From Paracoccus limosus (GTDB lineage Bacteria; Pseudomonadota; Alphaproteobacteria; Rhodobacterales; Rhodobacteraceae), in contig NZ_WMIF01000004.1 in assembly GCF_009711185.1 (NCBI RefSeq), forward strand, positions 154,402 to 218,401: a stretch of 64,000 nucleotides of DNA, read 5' to 3'. The position numbers were made by a program, and so were the translations under genes. Shown here one piece after another: positions 6,911 to 15,783 of the stretch (positions are counted from its first letter, which is position 1; each line of letters begins with the position of its first letter). The notes under the pieces are model-generated. The model was not told the DNA's origin. It made no database searches and saw nothing but the letters and a program-made list of their open reading frames with translations.

Positions 6911-8169
6911 TCGGCCACGCGCCCCATCACCAGACTGGCGTTGGTGCCGCCAAAGCCGAAGCTGTTGGACAGCACGTAATCCACCTTGCGGCGCACGGCG
7001 GCATTGGCGGCCAGATCCACCACAGTCTCACGCGCCGGCTTGTCGAGGTTGATCGTCGGCGGGCAGATCTGGTCGCGCAGCGCCAGAATGCAGAAGATCG
7101 CCTCGACCGCGCCCGCCGCGCCCAGCAAATGCCCGATGCTTGACTTGGTCGAGGACATCACCACATTCCCGGCCGCATCGCCCAGCATCCGCTCGACCGC
7201 GCCCAGTTCGATCACATCGGCCATGGTCGAGGTGCCATGCGCGTTGATGTAATCCAGATCGGCAGGGCTGATCCCCGCCCGCTTCAGCGCTGCCGCCATG
7301 CTGCGGAACCCGCCATCGCCATCCTCGCTGGGGGCGGTGATGTGATAGGCGTCGCCCGACATACCGTAGCCCAGGATCTCGGCATAGATCTTGGCACCGC
7401 GCGCTTTCGCGTGCTCGTATTCTTCCAGAACGACGACGCCCGCGCCCTCACCCATGACGAAGCCGTCGCGATCCTCGTCCCAGGGGCGGCTCGCGGCCTT
7501 GGGATCATCCTCACGCTTGGTGGACAGCGCCTTGCAGGCGTTGAAGCCCGCGACGCCGATCTCGCAGATCGGGCTTTCGGTGCCGCCCGCGACCATGACA
7601 TCGGCATCGCCCAGCATGATCAGCCGCGCCGCATCGCCAATGGCATGGGCGCCGGTCGAACAGGCGGTGACCACCGCATGGTTGGGCCCCTTGAAGCCAA
7701 ACCGGATCGAGACCTGACCCGAAACCAGGTTGATCAGCGCGCCCGGGATAAAGAACGGCGACACGCGTTTCGCGCCGCGTTCCTTGATCAGCACGGCGGT
7801 ATCGGCGATCGACGACAGCCCGCCGATGCCCGAACCGATCATGACGCCGGTGCGCTGGCGGTCTTCCTCATTGGCGGGCTCCCAGCCAGAATCCGCCACT
7901 GCCTGCGTCGCAGCCGCCATGCCATAAAGGATGAAATCATCGACCTTGCGGCGGTCCTTCGGCTCCATCCACTGGTCGGGATTGAAGGTACCGTTGCTGC
8001 CATCGCCCAGCTTCAGCTCGCAGGCATATTTCGTCACGACGCCGCTGGTATCGAAACGCGTGATCGGCCCGGCGCCGGATTCCCCGGCCAGCAGGCGCGT
8101 CCAGGTTTCTTCGACCCCAGAGGCCAGAGGCGTGACCATACCCAGACCGGTGACGACAACTCTGCGCAT
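6907..8169 (-). CDS. fabF: Beta-ketoacyl-ACP synthase II
   Basis: 420 residues, full length. The catalytic triad is visible: Cys170 in VVTACSTGAHAIG, His311 in NAHGTSTMAD and His347 in STKSSIGHLLGAAGA. The C-terminal SNSFGFGGTNASLV is typical. Condenses malonyl-ACP with acyl-ACP in fatty-acid elongation, in the cytoplasm. AAGGAG precedes the ATG. It is coupled to mltG downstream. In relatives I expect acpP directly upstream; here that position holds only a spacer and a divergent gene. Confidence 0.97.
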   Translation of the reverse strand: MRRVVVTGLGMVTPLASGVEETWTRLLAGESGAGPITRFDTSGVVTKYACELKLGDGSNGTFNPDQWMEPKDRRKVDDFILYGMAAATQAVADSGWEPANEEDRQRTGVMIGSGIGGLSSIADTAVLIKERGAKRVSPFFIPGALINLVSGQVSIRFGFKGPNHAVVTACSTGAHAIGDAARLIMLGDADVMVAGGTESPICEIGVAGFNACKALSTKREDDPKAASRPWDEDRDGFVMGEGAGVVVLEEYEHAKARGAKIYAEILGYGMSGDAYHITAPSEDGDGGFRSMAAALKRAGISPADLDYINAHGTSTMADVIELGAVERMLGDAAGNVVMSSTKSSIGHLLGAAGAVEAIFCILALRDQICPPTINLDKPARETVVDLAANAAVRRKVDYVLSNSFGFGGTNASLVMGRVAE

Positions 8170-8306
8170 AAACGGCTCCTTGACCCTCGCATAATTCGGG
8201 CGGTTCTACACGCCCCCCGCCACGCACGCAACGCCAAGCCTGCGCCCGTGCCCCGCCCGCCACGCGGCGCCGCAACAAGAATTCGCCGCCAATGCCCCGC
8301 GAATTA

Positions 8307-8334
8307 TTGAACACGCTGCAAATGCAACTATCCT
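8307..8334 (+). promoter_or_regulatory. Candidate promoter of the telA module
   Basis: TTGAAC (8307-8312) and TATCCT (8329-8334) are separated by 16 bases, 37 bases upstream of the telA ATG. They lie in the least GC-rich part of the 201-base spacer shared with fabF. Consensus match only. Confidence 0.4.
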
Positions 8335-8370
8335 GCGCGTGGTTCCTGCACCGCAGAAAGGACAGACCGA

Positions 8371-9531
8371 ATGACCGATCAGACCCAGGCCAGCGCCGCC
8401 GCCGCCTCGGATGAAATCCACAGCGTGACCTCAGTCGTCCTGCCCGAACCGCCTGTCCCGCCGGCCGCCGACCAATCCGCCAACCCCGAAATCGCCCGCC
8501 GCAAGGCCGAGATCGACCTCGGCAACAGCGGCTCGATCGTGCATTTCGGCGCCCGCGCCCAGAACGAGCTGCAAGAAATCAGCCAGGCCATGCTGGCCGA
8601 TGTCAAGAACAAGGACGTGGGCCCCGCCGGCGAGTCGCTGCGCGAGATCGTGACCACGATCCGCGGCTTTTCCGTCTCCGAGCTGGACATCCGGCGCGAG
8701 CGCAGCTGGTGGGAACGCCTGACCGGCCGCGCCGCGCCCTTTGCGAAATTCGTCGCCAATTACGAACAGGTCCAGACCCAGATCGACCGCATCAGCGCCG
8801 ATCTCGACGCCCATCAGCACCGGCTGCTCAAGGACATCAAGTCGCTCGACCTGCTTTATGAACGCACGCTGGATTTCTATAACGAACTGGCGCTCTATAT
8901 CGCTGCGGGCGAGCAGAAACTGGCCGAGATCGACCGCACCGAAATCCCCGCCGCCGAAACCGCCGTCGCCGCCGCCCCCGAAGAGGACAAGACCCTCGCC
9001 GCCCAGCAGCTGCGCGACCTGCGCTCGGTGCGCGACGATCTGGACCGCCGCGTGCATGATCTGAAGCTGACGCGGCAGGTCACCATGCAATCCCTGCCCT
9101 CGATCCGGCTGGTGCAGGAAAACGACAAATCCCTGATCACCAAGATTAATTCGACGCTGGTCAACACTGTGCCCCTTTGGGAAACCCAGCTGGCGCAGGC
9201 CGTCACCATCCGCCGCAGCGCCGCCGCCGCCAGCGCGGTCAAGGCCGCCAATGACCTGACCAACGACCTGCTGACCGCCAATGCGAAAAACCTGCGCGAG
9301 GCGAATGCCACCATCCGCACTCAGGTCGAACGCGGCGTCTTCGACATCGACAGCGTCAAGACCGCCAATGCCGAGCTGATCGCCACCATCGAGGACAGCC
9401 TGCGCATCGCCGATGAGGGCAAGACCCGCCGCGCCGCCGCCGAGGCCGAATTGCAGGGGATGGAGCGCGCGCTGCGCGACACGCTCGCCTCGGCCCGTGC
9501 CAGCCGGCCACAGCCTCCGGCGCAGCAATGA
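8371..9531 (+). CDS. TelA-family (toxic anion resistance) protein
   Basis: 386 residues, largely helical and charged, without signal peptide or membrane segment. The TelA family pattern is clear: IREIVTTI-like helix 1, an RSWWERLTGRAAPFAKFVANYEQV region, LLYERTLDFYNELALYIAAGEQKL, and LVNTVPLWETQLAQAVTIRRS near residue 270. The first ~50 residues are Ala/Pro-rich and probably disordered. TelA proteins are linked to tellurite and membrane stress, but their biochemical activity is not established. AAAGGAC precedes the ATG. First gene of a run to 13047, overlapping the next by four bases. Confidence 0.9.
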   Translation: MTDQTQASAAAASDEIHSVTSVVLPEPPVPPAADQSANPEIARRKAEIDLGNSGSIVHFGARAQNELQEISQAMLADVKNKDVGPAGESLREIVTTIRGFSVSELDIRRERSWWERLTGRAAPFAKFVANYEQVQTQIDRISADLDAHQHRLLKDIKSLDLLYERTLDFYNELALYIAAGEQKLAEIDRTEIPAAETAVAAAPEEDKTLAAQQLRDLRSVRDDLDRRVHDLKLTRQVTMQSLPSIRLVQENDKSLITKINSTLVNTVPLWETQLAQAVTIRRSAAAASAVKAANDLTNDLLTANAKNLREANATIRTQVERGVFDIDSVKTANAELIATIEDSLRIADEGKTRRAAAEAELQGMERALRDTLASARASRPQPPAQQ

Positions 9532-10562
9532 TGACCGCGCGCCGCCCCATCCGCGCCCTGCCGGCGCTTCTCACGCTGGGCCTGCTGGCGCTGGCCGGCT
9601 GCAGCGATCAGCCCACGCCGCCCGCCAAGCCGCCGGTGATCGAGGCCGCCGCGCCGCAGCCCCGTCCCGACCGGCCCCGCGTCGATCAGGCCGAACTGCG
9701 CCGCACCCGCGCCGAAAAGGCCCGCGCCGCCAGCAGCGCCGCCGCCCGCGCCGCCGAAACCCCGGCCAGCCGCACCATGCGCACCTATCTGGTGACGGTC
9801 GAACAGACCCTGAAATCGCGCGGCATGTTGCGCACCGACGGCGGGATCGGCATCCCGCTGACCCCCGAAAGCCTGACCGAGGATTTCGTCCAGATCGCGC
9901 TGCATGACGAATATTCGCGTCAGGGCGACGCGTTGATCTCGCGCCCGGTGCCCGCGCCGCTGCGCCGCTGGGCCCAGCCGGTGCGCATGCGCATCGAATT
10001 CGGCGACTCGGTGCCGCCGGTGCAGCGCGACCGAGACCGCGCCGACATCACAGCCCTTGCCGCCCGCCTGCAGTCCGCCAGCGGCACCCCCGTCTCGCTG
10101 TCGCGCGGCGACGGCAATTTCACCATCCTGATCCTGTCCGAGGATGAACGCCGCGCCATCGGCCCGCGCCTGACCGCGCTGGTGCCGGGCATCCCGTCCA
10201 GCGATGTCGATGCGCTGGTGAACCTCTCGGCCCAGAACTACTGCACGGTCTTCGCCTATTCGCGCGGCAATGCCTCGACCTATGTCCATGCCGTGGCGCT
10301 GATCCGCTCGGAAACGCCGCCGCTGTTGCGCCGCTCATGCTTTCACGAGGAATTGTCGCAGGGCATGGGGCTGGCCAATGACAGCCGGCAGGTGCGGCCC
10401 TCGATCTTCAACGACGACGAGGAATTCGCCTATCTGACCCCGCATGACGAGCTTTTGCTGAAGATCCTCTACGATCCGCGCCTGCGCCCCGGCATGACCG
10501 AGGCCGAGGCCCGTCCCATCGTCCTGCAGATCGCGCGCGAACTGCTGGGCGCAGCAGCGTGA
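9528..10562 (+). CDS. DUF2927-family lipoprotein
   Basis: 344 residues. The signal peptide ends in the lipobox LALAGC, with Cys25 as the lipidated residue, so it is probably anchored in the outer or inner membrane facing the periplasm. A Pro/Ala/Arg-rich linker (about 26-85) leads to a folded domain that matches DUF2927: FGDSVP, FTILILSEDERRA, SFHEELSQGMGL-like CFHEELSQGMGLAND, and FNDDEEFAYLTPHDELLLKILYD. HEELSQ resembles a metallopeptidase HExx motif, but activity is not shown. Overlaps telA by ATGA, so the two are coupled. No function is known to me. Confidence 0.85.
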   Translation: MMTARRPIRALPALLTLGLLALAGCSDQPTPPAKPPVIEAAAPQPRPDRPRVDQAELRRTRAEKARAASSAAARAAETPASRTMRTYLVTVEQTLKSRGMLRTDGGIGIPLTPESLTEDFVQIALHDEYSRQGDALISRPVPAPLRRWAQPVRMRIEFGDSVPPVQRDRDRADITALAARLQSASGTPVSLSRGDGNFTILILSEDERRAIGPRLTALVPGIPSSDVDALVNLSAQNYCTVFAYSRGNASTYVHAVALIRSETPPLLRRSCFHEELSQGMGLANDSRQVRPSIFNDDEEFAYLTPHDELLLKILYDPRLRPGMTEAEARPIVLQIARELLGAAA

Positions 10563-10635
10563 TCGCCTCAAGGCTTGACGCCCGGCGTTGTCGGCGCAGT
10601 ATCGGCTGCGCGGCAACCTGGCGAAAGGCGTAACC

Positions 10636-11763
10636 ATGTCCCTGTTCAACATTCTGGGCGGCGAGTTCATCGACATCATCGAATGGACCGACGACTCGCG
10701 CGACACGATGGTCTATCGCTACCCGACCGTAGGCAAGGCGATCAAATACGGCGCCAAGCTGACCGTGCGCGAAGGTCAGGCGGCGGTCTTTATCCACGAA
10801 GGCCAGTTGGCCGATGTCTTTGGCCCCGGCCTTTACATGCTGGAAACCAACAACCTGCCAATCCTGACGCGGCTGCAGCATTGGGACCACGGCTTTCGCA
10901 GCCCCTTCAAGTCCGAGATCTATTACGTCAACACCACCCGTTTCAACGATCTGAAATGGGGCACCAAGAATCCGGTCATCGCCCGCGACCCGGAATTCGG
11001 CCCGGTCCGCATCCGCGCCTTCGGCACCTATTCCATGCGCGTCACCGACCCCGGCAAGTTCATGACCGAGATCGTCGGCACCGATGGCGAATTCACCCGC
11101 GACGAGATCAGCTTCCAGCTGCGCAACATCATCGTGCAGGAATTCTCGCGCATGATCGCAGGGTCGGGCATCCCGGTGCTCGATATGGCGGCGAATACCG
11201 ACCAGTTCGGCCAGATGGTCGCCAAGGCGATCAGCCCCACCGTCGCCAGCTACGGCCTGACGATCCCGGAATTCTACATCGAAAACATTAGCCTGCCTGA
11301 TGAGGTCGAGAAAATGCTTGATAAGCGCACCTCAATGGGCATCGTCGGCGATCTGAACCGCTTCGGGCAATATGCTGCCTCCGAGGCGATGCTGAACGCC
11401 TCGCAACAGCCGGGCGGCATGGGCGCAGGCATTGGTGCGGGCCTTGGCGCGGGTCTGGGCGCTGCCATGGCCGGGCGCGGCCCATGGGGCGCGATCCCGG
11501 GCCAGCAGGCGCCGCAACCGGCCGTGCAAAGCCCGCCGCCGCTCCATCCCGAAACCCTGTGGCATATCGCCGTCGATGGTCAGGCCGAGGGCCCCTATGG
11601 CCGCGCCAAACTTGGCCGGCTGGCGCAAGAGGGCCGCTTCTCGCGCGAAACGCTGGTCTGGACCGCCGGTCAGGACGGCTGGAAACCCGCCGACGAGATC
11701 GCAGAACTGGCCCAGCTGTTCACCGTCGCCCCGCCGCCACCGCCGCCGGTGCCCAAGGGCTGA
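10636..11763 (+). CDS. SPFH-domain protein (YdjI type) with C-terminal GYF_2 domain
   Basis: 375 residues from ATG 10636 (MSLFNILGGEFIDIIEW); an in-frame start 16 codons earlier is rejected because the family begins here. Residues 1-265 match the YdjI/virion-core SPFH family: KYGAKLTVREGQAAVFIHEG, ADVFGPGLYMLETNNLPIL, KWGTKNPVIARDPEFGPVRIRA and ENISLPDEVEKMLDKRTSMG. A Gly/Ala linker follows, then a GYF_2 (DUF4339) domain (about 305-360: WHIAVDGQAEGPY, TLVWTAGQDGWKP) and a proline run. YdjI in Bacillus subtilis is a soluble SPFH protein of the PspA membrane-stress operon. The GYF-type domain suggests a peptide-binding module. The zinc-ribbon gene follows after 3 bases. Confidence 0.88.
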   Translation: MSLFNILGGEFIDIIEWTDDSRDTMVYRYPTVGKAIKYGAKLTVREGQAAVFIHEGQLADVFGPGLYMLETNNLPILTRLQHWDHGFRSPFKSEIYYVNTTRFNDLKWGTKNPVIARDPEFGPVRIRAFGTYSMRVTDPGKFMTEIVGTDGEFTRDEISFQLRNIIVQEFSRMIAGSGIPVLDMAANTDQFGQMVAKAISPTVASYGLTIPEFYIENISLPDEVEKMLDKRTSMGIVGDLNRFGQYAASEAMLNASQQPGGMGAGIGAGLGAGLGAAMAGRGPWGAIPGQQAPQPAVQSPPPLHPETLWHIAVDGQAEGPYGRAKLGRLAQEGRFSRETLVWTAGQDGWKPADEIAELAQLFTVAPPPPPPVPKG

Positions 11764-11766
11764 TCC

Positions 11767-13047
11767 ATGCCGACGCCACCCTCGGAATATCGCTACCCCT
11801 GCGAGAATTGCGGCGCGAGCCTCGAATTCTCGCCGGGGCAGCAAAGCCTCGTCTGTCCCTATTGCGGCCACGAACAGCATATCGGCCCCGGCCCGGCCCG
11901 CGCCCCAGCGCGCCAGACCGGCAATGGCCCGTGGGGGGAACGCGCGATCCTCGCCACCCCCGGCACCGGCCGCGCGCTGCAATGGGACGCGCATCACAAA
12001 TCCGATCTGGTCGAGATCCCGCTTCAGGACGGTCTGCGCCGCGACGCCGCAAGCGATCTGACGCAGGCGGTGCGCACGCTCTCGTGCCCGAACTGCGGCG
12101 CCAAGGTCGAAATCACCAATGACCAGCACGCCTCGACCTGCCCGTTCTGCGCCACACCCGTGGTGACCGACACCGGCACCACGCGGCTTTTGAAGCCGCA
12201 AGGCGTGCTGCCCTTCGTCATCACTGAAATCCAGGCACGGGCGGCACTGGAAAGCTGGCTCAAGGGCCTGTGGTTCGCGCCCTCGGGCCTGACGGCCTAT
12301 GCCCGGCGCGGCAAACAGATGAGCGGGGTCTATTCCCCCTTCTGGACCTTCGACGCCGACAGCCGCTCGGCCTATTCCGGCGCACGCGGCGACTGGTATT
12401 ACGAAACCGTCTGGGTCACGCGCGAGGTCAACGGCCAGCGTCAGCAGGTCGCCGAACAGGTGCGCCGCACGCGCTGGACGCCGGTCTCGGGTCAGGTCGC
12501 GCGCAATTTCGACGACGTGCTGGTGCTGGCGGCAAGCTCGCTGCCGCGTCGCATCACCGATGCGCTGGTGCCGTGGGATCTGTCGCATCTGATGCCCTAC
12601 ACCCCCGAGTATCTCGCGGGCTTTCTGGCCGAGGGCTACACGATCCCGCTCGCCTCGGGCCATGACATCGCGCGTCAGGAAATGGCCGGGGTGATCGCCA
12701 TGGACGTGCGCCGCGCCATCGGCGGCAACGAACAACAGGTCAGCAGCATCCAGACCCGCTATGCGGACGAGACATTCAAACATATCCTGCTGCCGGTCTG
12801 GACCGCCGCCTATCGCTACAACGGGCAAAGCTACCGCTTCGTCGTCAATGGCCAGTCCGGTCGCGTGCAGGGCGAACGCCCCTGGTCGGTATGGAAGATC
12901 GCCTTGGCCATCCTGCTGGCGCTCGCGGTCATCGCCGGCCTCCTCTGGCTCAACGAACGCGGCAATTACGTCCGCTTTGGCGCCGATATCGCGCCGGATA
13001 TTTCCATCGCCGACAGTTACCGCTATCAGAACCACAACGGACCGTGA
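11767..13047 (+). CDS. Zinc-ribbon membrane protein (YdjG-like)
   Basis: 426 residues. Two Cys4 zinc ribbons: Cys12/15 with Cys30/33, and Cys108/111 with Cys126/129. A beta-rich middle follows (VYSPFWTFDADSRSAYSGARG; RTRWTPVSGQVARNFDDVLVLAA) and one membrane helix near residues 375-395, leaving a ~30-residue tail. The form recalls YdjG of the B. subtilis PspA-YdjGHI operon, where membrane zinc-ribbon proteins recruit the SPFH protein. Such proteins are often mislabelled as primosome or replication factors because of the ribbons. Directly follows the SPFH gene, so they probably form a complex (inference). Confidence 0.82.
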   Translation: MPTPPSEYRYPCENCGASLEFSPGQQSLVCPYCGHEQHIGPGPARAPARQTGNGPWGERAILATPGTGRALQWDAHHKSDLVEIPLQDGLRRDAASDLTQAVRTLSCPNCGAKVEITNDQHASTCPFCATPVVTDTGTTRLLKPQGVLPFVITEIQARAALESWLKGLWFAPSGLTAYARRGKQMSGVYSPFWTFDADSRSAYSGARGDWYYETVWVTREVNGQRQQVAEQVRRTRWTPVSGQVARNFDDVLVLAASSLPRRITDALVPWDLSHLMPYTPEYLAGFLAEGYTIPLASGHDIARQEMAGVIAMDVRRAIGGNEQQVSSIQTRYADETFKHILLPVWTAAYRYNGQSYRFVVNGQSGRVQGERPWSVWKIALAILLALAVIAGLLWLNERGNYVRFGADIAPDISIADSYRYQNHNGP

Positions 13048-13063
13048 GCATTGGGGGGAAGTC

Positions 13064-13984
13064 ATGATCTTGTGCGCCGGGGAATCGCTGATCGACATGG
13101 TGCCCGAGGCCGGGCATTACCGCCCGCTGGCCGGCGGCGCGGTCTATAACACCGCCATCGCGCTGGGACGTCTTGGCGCGCCGACCGGCTATTTCTGGCC
13201 GATCTCGCGCGACGCCTTCGGCGAGCAGTTGCTGCGCCCGCTGGCCGAGGCGCAGGTGGACACCTCGCTGTGCCCGCGCTCGGACCGGCTGACGACGCTG
13301 GCCTTCGTCACCCTGATCGGGGGCGAGGCGCGTTACTCCTTTTACGACGAAGGCTCGGCCGGCCGGATGCTCGCGCCCGAGGATCTGCCCGCCACGCTCG
13401 ACGACATCTCGGCGCTGTTCATCGGCGGCATCAGCCTCGTGCCCGATCCCTGCGGCGGCAGCATCGAATCACTGGTCGCGCGCCTGCCCGCACATGTGCC
13501 GGTGATGCTCGATCCCAATATCCGGCCCTTCTTCATCACCGATGCCGCCGCCTATCGCGCCCGGCTCGAACGGCTCTTTGCCCGCGCCGATATCGTCAAA
13601 CTCTCAGGCGATGACCTCGACTGGCTGATGCCCGGCGCAAGCTTCCCCGAGGCCGCCGCCGCGATCCTCGCCAAGGGCGCGAAACTGGTGCTGCAAACCG
13701 GCGGCGAAAGCGGCGCCACCGCGCATTGGCGGCACGAACCGATCAGCGCGCCCGCAACCCGGGTCGAGGTCGCCGACACCATCGGCGCCGGCGATACCTT
13801 CAACGCCGGTGTGCTCAGCGCGCTGCATCAGGCCGGCGCCCTGACCCGCGACGGCATCGCCAATCTCGATGCCGACACGCTCTTGCAGGCGCTGCGCCTT
13901 GGCACCCGCGCCGCCGCAATCACCGTGTCGCGCCCCGGCGCCAACCCGCCCTGGGCCCAGGAACTGGCCGCGCTGCCAGCCTGA
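13064..13984 (+). CDS. PfkB-family carbohydrate kinase (fructokinase-like)
   Basis: 306 residues from ATG 13064 with GGGGGGAA upstream. Family signatures: N-terminal GESLIDMVPE, GGAVYNTAIALGRLG (substrate/glycine region), VMLDPNIRPFF, and the C-terminal DTIGAGDTFNAGVL motif with the catalytic Asp. This pattern fits ribokinase/fructokinase enzymes that phosphorylate a sugar with ATP. The precise sugar cannot be read from sequence; fructose is the usual annotation. It is 16 bases after the zinc-ribbon gene and may be co-transcribed, though a functional link to that module is not evident. Confidence 0.9.
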   Translation: MILCAGESLIDMVPEAGHYRPLAGGAVYNTAIALGRLGAPTGYFWPISRDAFGEQLLRPLAEAQVDTSLCPRSDRLTTLAFVTLIGGEARYSFYDEGSAGRMLAPEDLPATLDDISALFIGGISLVPDPCGGSIESLVARLPAHVPVMLDPNIRPFFITDAAAYRARLERLFARADIVKLSGDDLDWLMPGASFPEAAAAILAKGAKLVLQTGGESGATAHWRHEPISAPATRVEVADTIGAGDTFNAGVLSALHQAGALTRDGIANLDADTLLQALRLGTRAAAITVSRPGANPPWAQELAALPA

Positions 13985-13990
13985 ACGGAC

Positions 13991-14020
13991 TGCGGCCGGG
14001 CCCCACCCGGACCGGCCGCA
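13991..14020. terminator. GC-rich hairpin between convergent genes
   Basis: TGCGGCCGG and CCGGCCGCA form a 9-base stem with a 12-base loop, just after the kinase stop and before the hflX stop on the other strand. There is no U-tract on either strand, so intrinsic termination is uncertain. Confidence 0.4.
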
Positions 14021-14135
14021 AAACCACCGCAAACCAGGTCGCAGCGCGCGGCGGCTCCGGCTTTCACCATTTTCCAAATACCCATACAACCGCGCCAACC
14101 GGCCCGGCGCTTGCCGTCCCCGGACCAGCCGCCGC

Positions 14136-15443
14136 TCAAAGCGCCGCGAATTGCGCCTTTTGCCGCTCGGTCCAGCGCAGCAGCAGCCGCACCCCCTGCT
14201 CGCCCATCTCCTCCGAGACGACGACGCCCTGCCGGTGCAGCCATGCGCGGCTGCGGCCATCCTCGGGCGGCAGGACCAGCACCTCATCCAGCCGCAGCTC
14301 GTCCAGAACCTCGGCCAGCCGCAGCTCGACCGCCTCCAGCAGCGCCTCCAGCCCCTCGCCCGACAGCGCCGAAATCGCCTGCACGCCCTCGATTCGGGCG
14401 TCGGTACGGCGCAGCGCGGCGCGGGTTTCCGGCGACAGCGCGTCGATCTTGTTCCAGACCTCGATCAGCGGCACGTCTTCCTCGACGCCCAGCGATTCAA
14501 GGATCTCGCCCACATCGCCCGCCTGTTCCTCGGTCTCGGGATGGCTGATGTCGCGCACATGCAGGATCAGATCGGCGGCCAGCACCTCCTCCAACGTGGC
14601 GCGGAACGCCGCGACCAGCTCATGCGGCAGGTCACTGATAAAGCCCACGGTATCGGACAGGATCACCCGCCGCCCGCCCGGCAGCACCATCTGGCGCATG
14701 GTCGGATCGAGCGTCGCGAAAAGCTGGTCCTTGGCCATGACCTCGGCCCCGGTCAGCGTGTTGAACAGCGTCGATTTCCCGGCGTTGGTATACCCCACCA
14801 GCGCCACGATCGGATAGGGCACCTTGGCGCGGGCCTTGCGGTGCAGCTCGCGGGTCTTGACCACGCGCTCCAGCTGCCGGCGCAGGCGGATCACCTGCTC
14901 GTCAATGGCGCGGCGGTCGGCCTCGATCTGGGTTTCCCCCGGCCCGCCGACAAAGCCCAGACCACCGCGCTGGCGTTCAAGGTGGGTCCATGCCCGCACC
15001 AGCCGCGTGCGCTGATAGGCCAGCGCCGCCAGTTCGACCTGCAACACCCCTTCGCGGGTCTGGGCGCGGTCGGCAAAGATCTCAAGGATCAGCCCGGTGC
15101 GGTCCAGAATCTTGACGTCCCATTCCTTTTCCAGATTGCGCTGCTGCACCGGCGTCACCGGCCCGTCGATCAGCACCAGCTCGGCGCCTTCGCCCTCGGC
15201 CACGGCGCGGATGTGCTGGCCGATCTCTTCGCGCTTGCCCTTGGAAAACAACATGCCCGGATCGGGATTGCGCAGCTTGGCCACCTCGGCGCCGGTCACG
15301 TCGATGGCCGGCAGCGCATGGGCCAGGGCCACAGCCTCTTCCAGCGCCAGCTCGGGCGAGCGGCGGGTGCGGCTGTTTCCCAGATCCGGGTGGATCACAT
15401 AGGCGCGGGTCGGACGTTCCCGCGTTTCGCTGGGCTCGGCCAA
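14136..15443 (-). CDS. hflX: GTPase HflX
   Basis: 435 residues. The N-terminal HflX domain contains LFSKGKREEI, VLIDGPVTPVQQRNLEKEW and the hallmark RQRGGLGFVGGPGETQIEADRR. The G domain follows with G1 GYTNAGKST, G3 DTVGFISDLPHELV and G4 VWNKID. Family role: ribosome-binding GTPase that splits or rescues stalled ribosomes under stress. The ATG directly abuts the hfq stop, the common alphaproteobacterial hfq-hflX arrangement, indicating one transcript. Confidence 0.97.
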   Translation of the reverse strand: MAEPSETRERPTRAYVIHPDLGNSRTRRSPELALEEAVALAHALPAIDVTGAEVAKLRNPDPGMLFSKGKREEIGQHIRAVAEGEGAELVLIDGPVTPVQQRNLEKEWDVKILDRTGLILEIFADRAQTREGVLQVELAALAYQRTRLVRAWTHLERQRGGLGFVGGPGETQIEADRRAIDEQVIRLRRQLERVVKTRELHRKARAKVPYPIVALVGYTNAGKSTLFNTLTGAEVMAKDQLFATLDPTMRQMVLPGGRRVILSDTVGFISDLPHELVAAFRATLEEVLAADLILHVRDISHPETEEQAGDVGEILESLGVEEDVPLIEVWNKIDALSPETRAALRRTDARIEGVQAISALSGEGLEALLEAVELRLAEVLDELRLDEVLVLPPEDGRSRAWLHRQGVVVSEEMGEQGVRLLLRWTERQKAQFAAL

Positions 15444-15677
15444 TCAGTCCTCGCCGTCATACAGGCTGATCGGCTGGCCCGGCATGATCGTCGAGATCGC
15501 GTGCTTGTAGACCAGCTGCGATTGGCCGTCGCGGCGCAGCAGCACGCAGAAATTGTCGAACCAGGTGATGACCCCCTGCAGCTTGACGCCATTGATCAGA
15601 AAGATCGTCACCGGCACCTTGCCCTTGCGGACATGGTTCAGGAATGCGTCTTGGAGGTTCTGTTTATCGCCGGCCAT
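15444..15677 (-). CDS. hfq: RNA chaperone Hfq
   Basis: 77 residues from ATG 15677 ([18 protein letters not shown]). The Sm1 motif is [21 protein letters not shown] and Sm2 is YKHAIST. A hexamer that anneals small RNAs to mRNAs. A much longer in-frame reading upstream is non-conserved and rejected. The gene sits between trkH and hflX; 106 bases separate it from the trkH stop, enough for its own promoter. Relevant to the candidate small RNA at 44032-44114. Confidence 0.97.
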   Translation of the reverse strand: MAGDKQNLQDAFLNHVRKGKVPVTIFLINGVKLQGVITWFDNFCVLLRRDGQSQLVYKHAISTIMPGQPISLYDGED

Positions 15678-15783
15678 TTCGATGCACCTTGTTCTTATCG
15701 CTATCCGAAAAGACTTAGGCGAGCCGCCATCCGCTTGCAAGCCGATGATCGCCTGTGGCCGCCGCCCTTGTGGCGCGCCCGTG

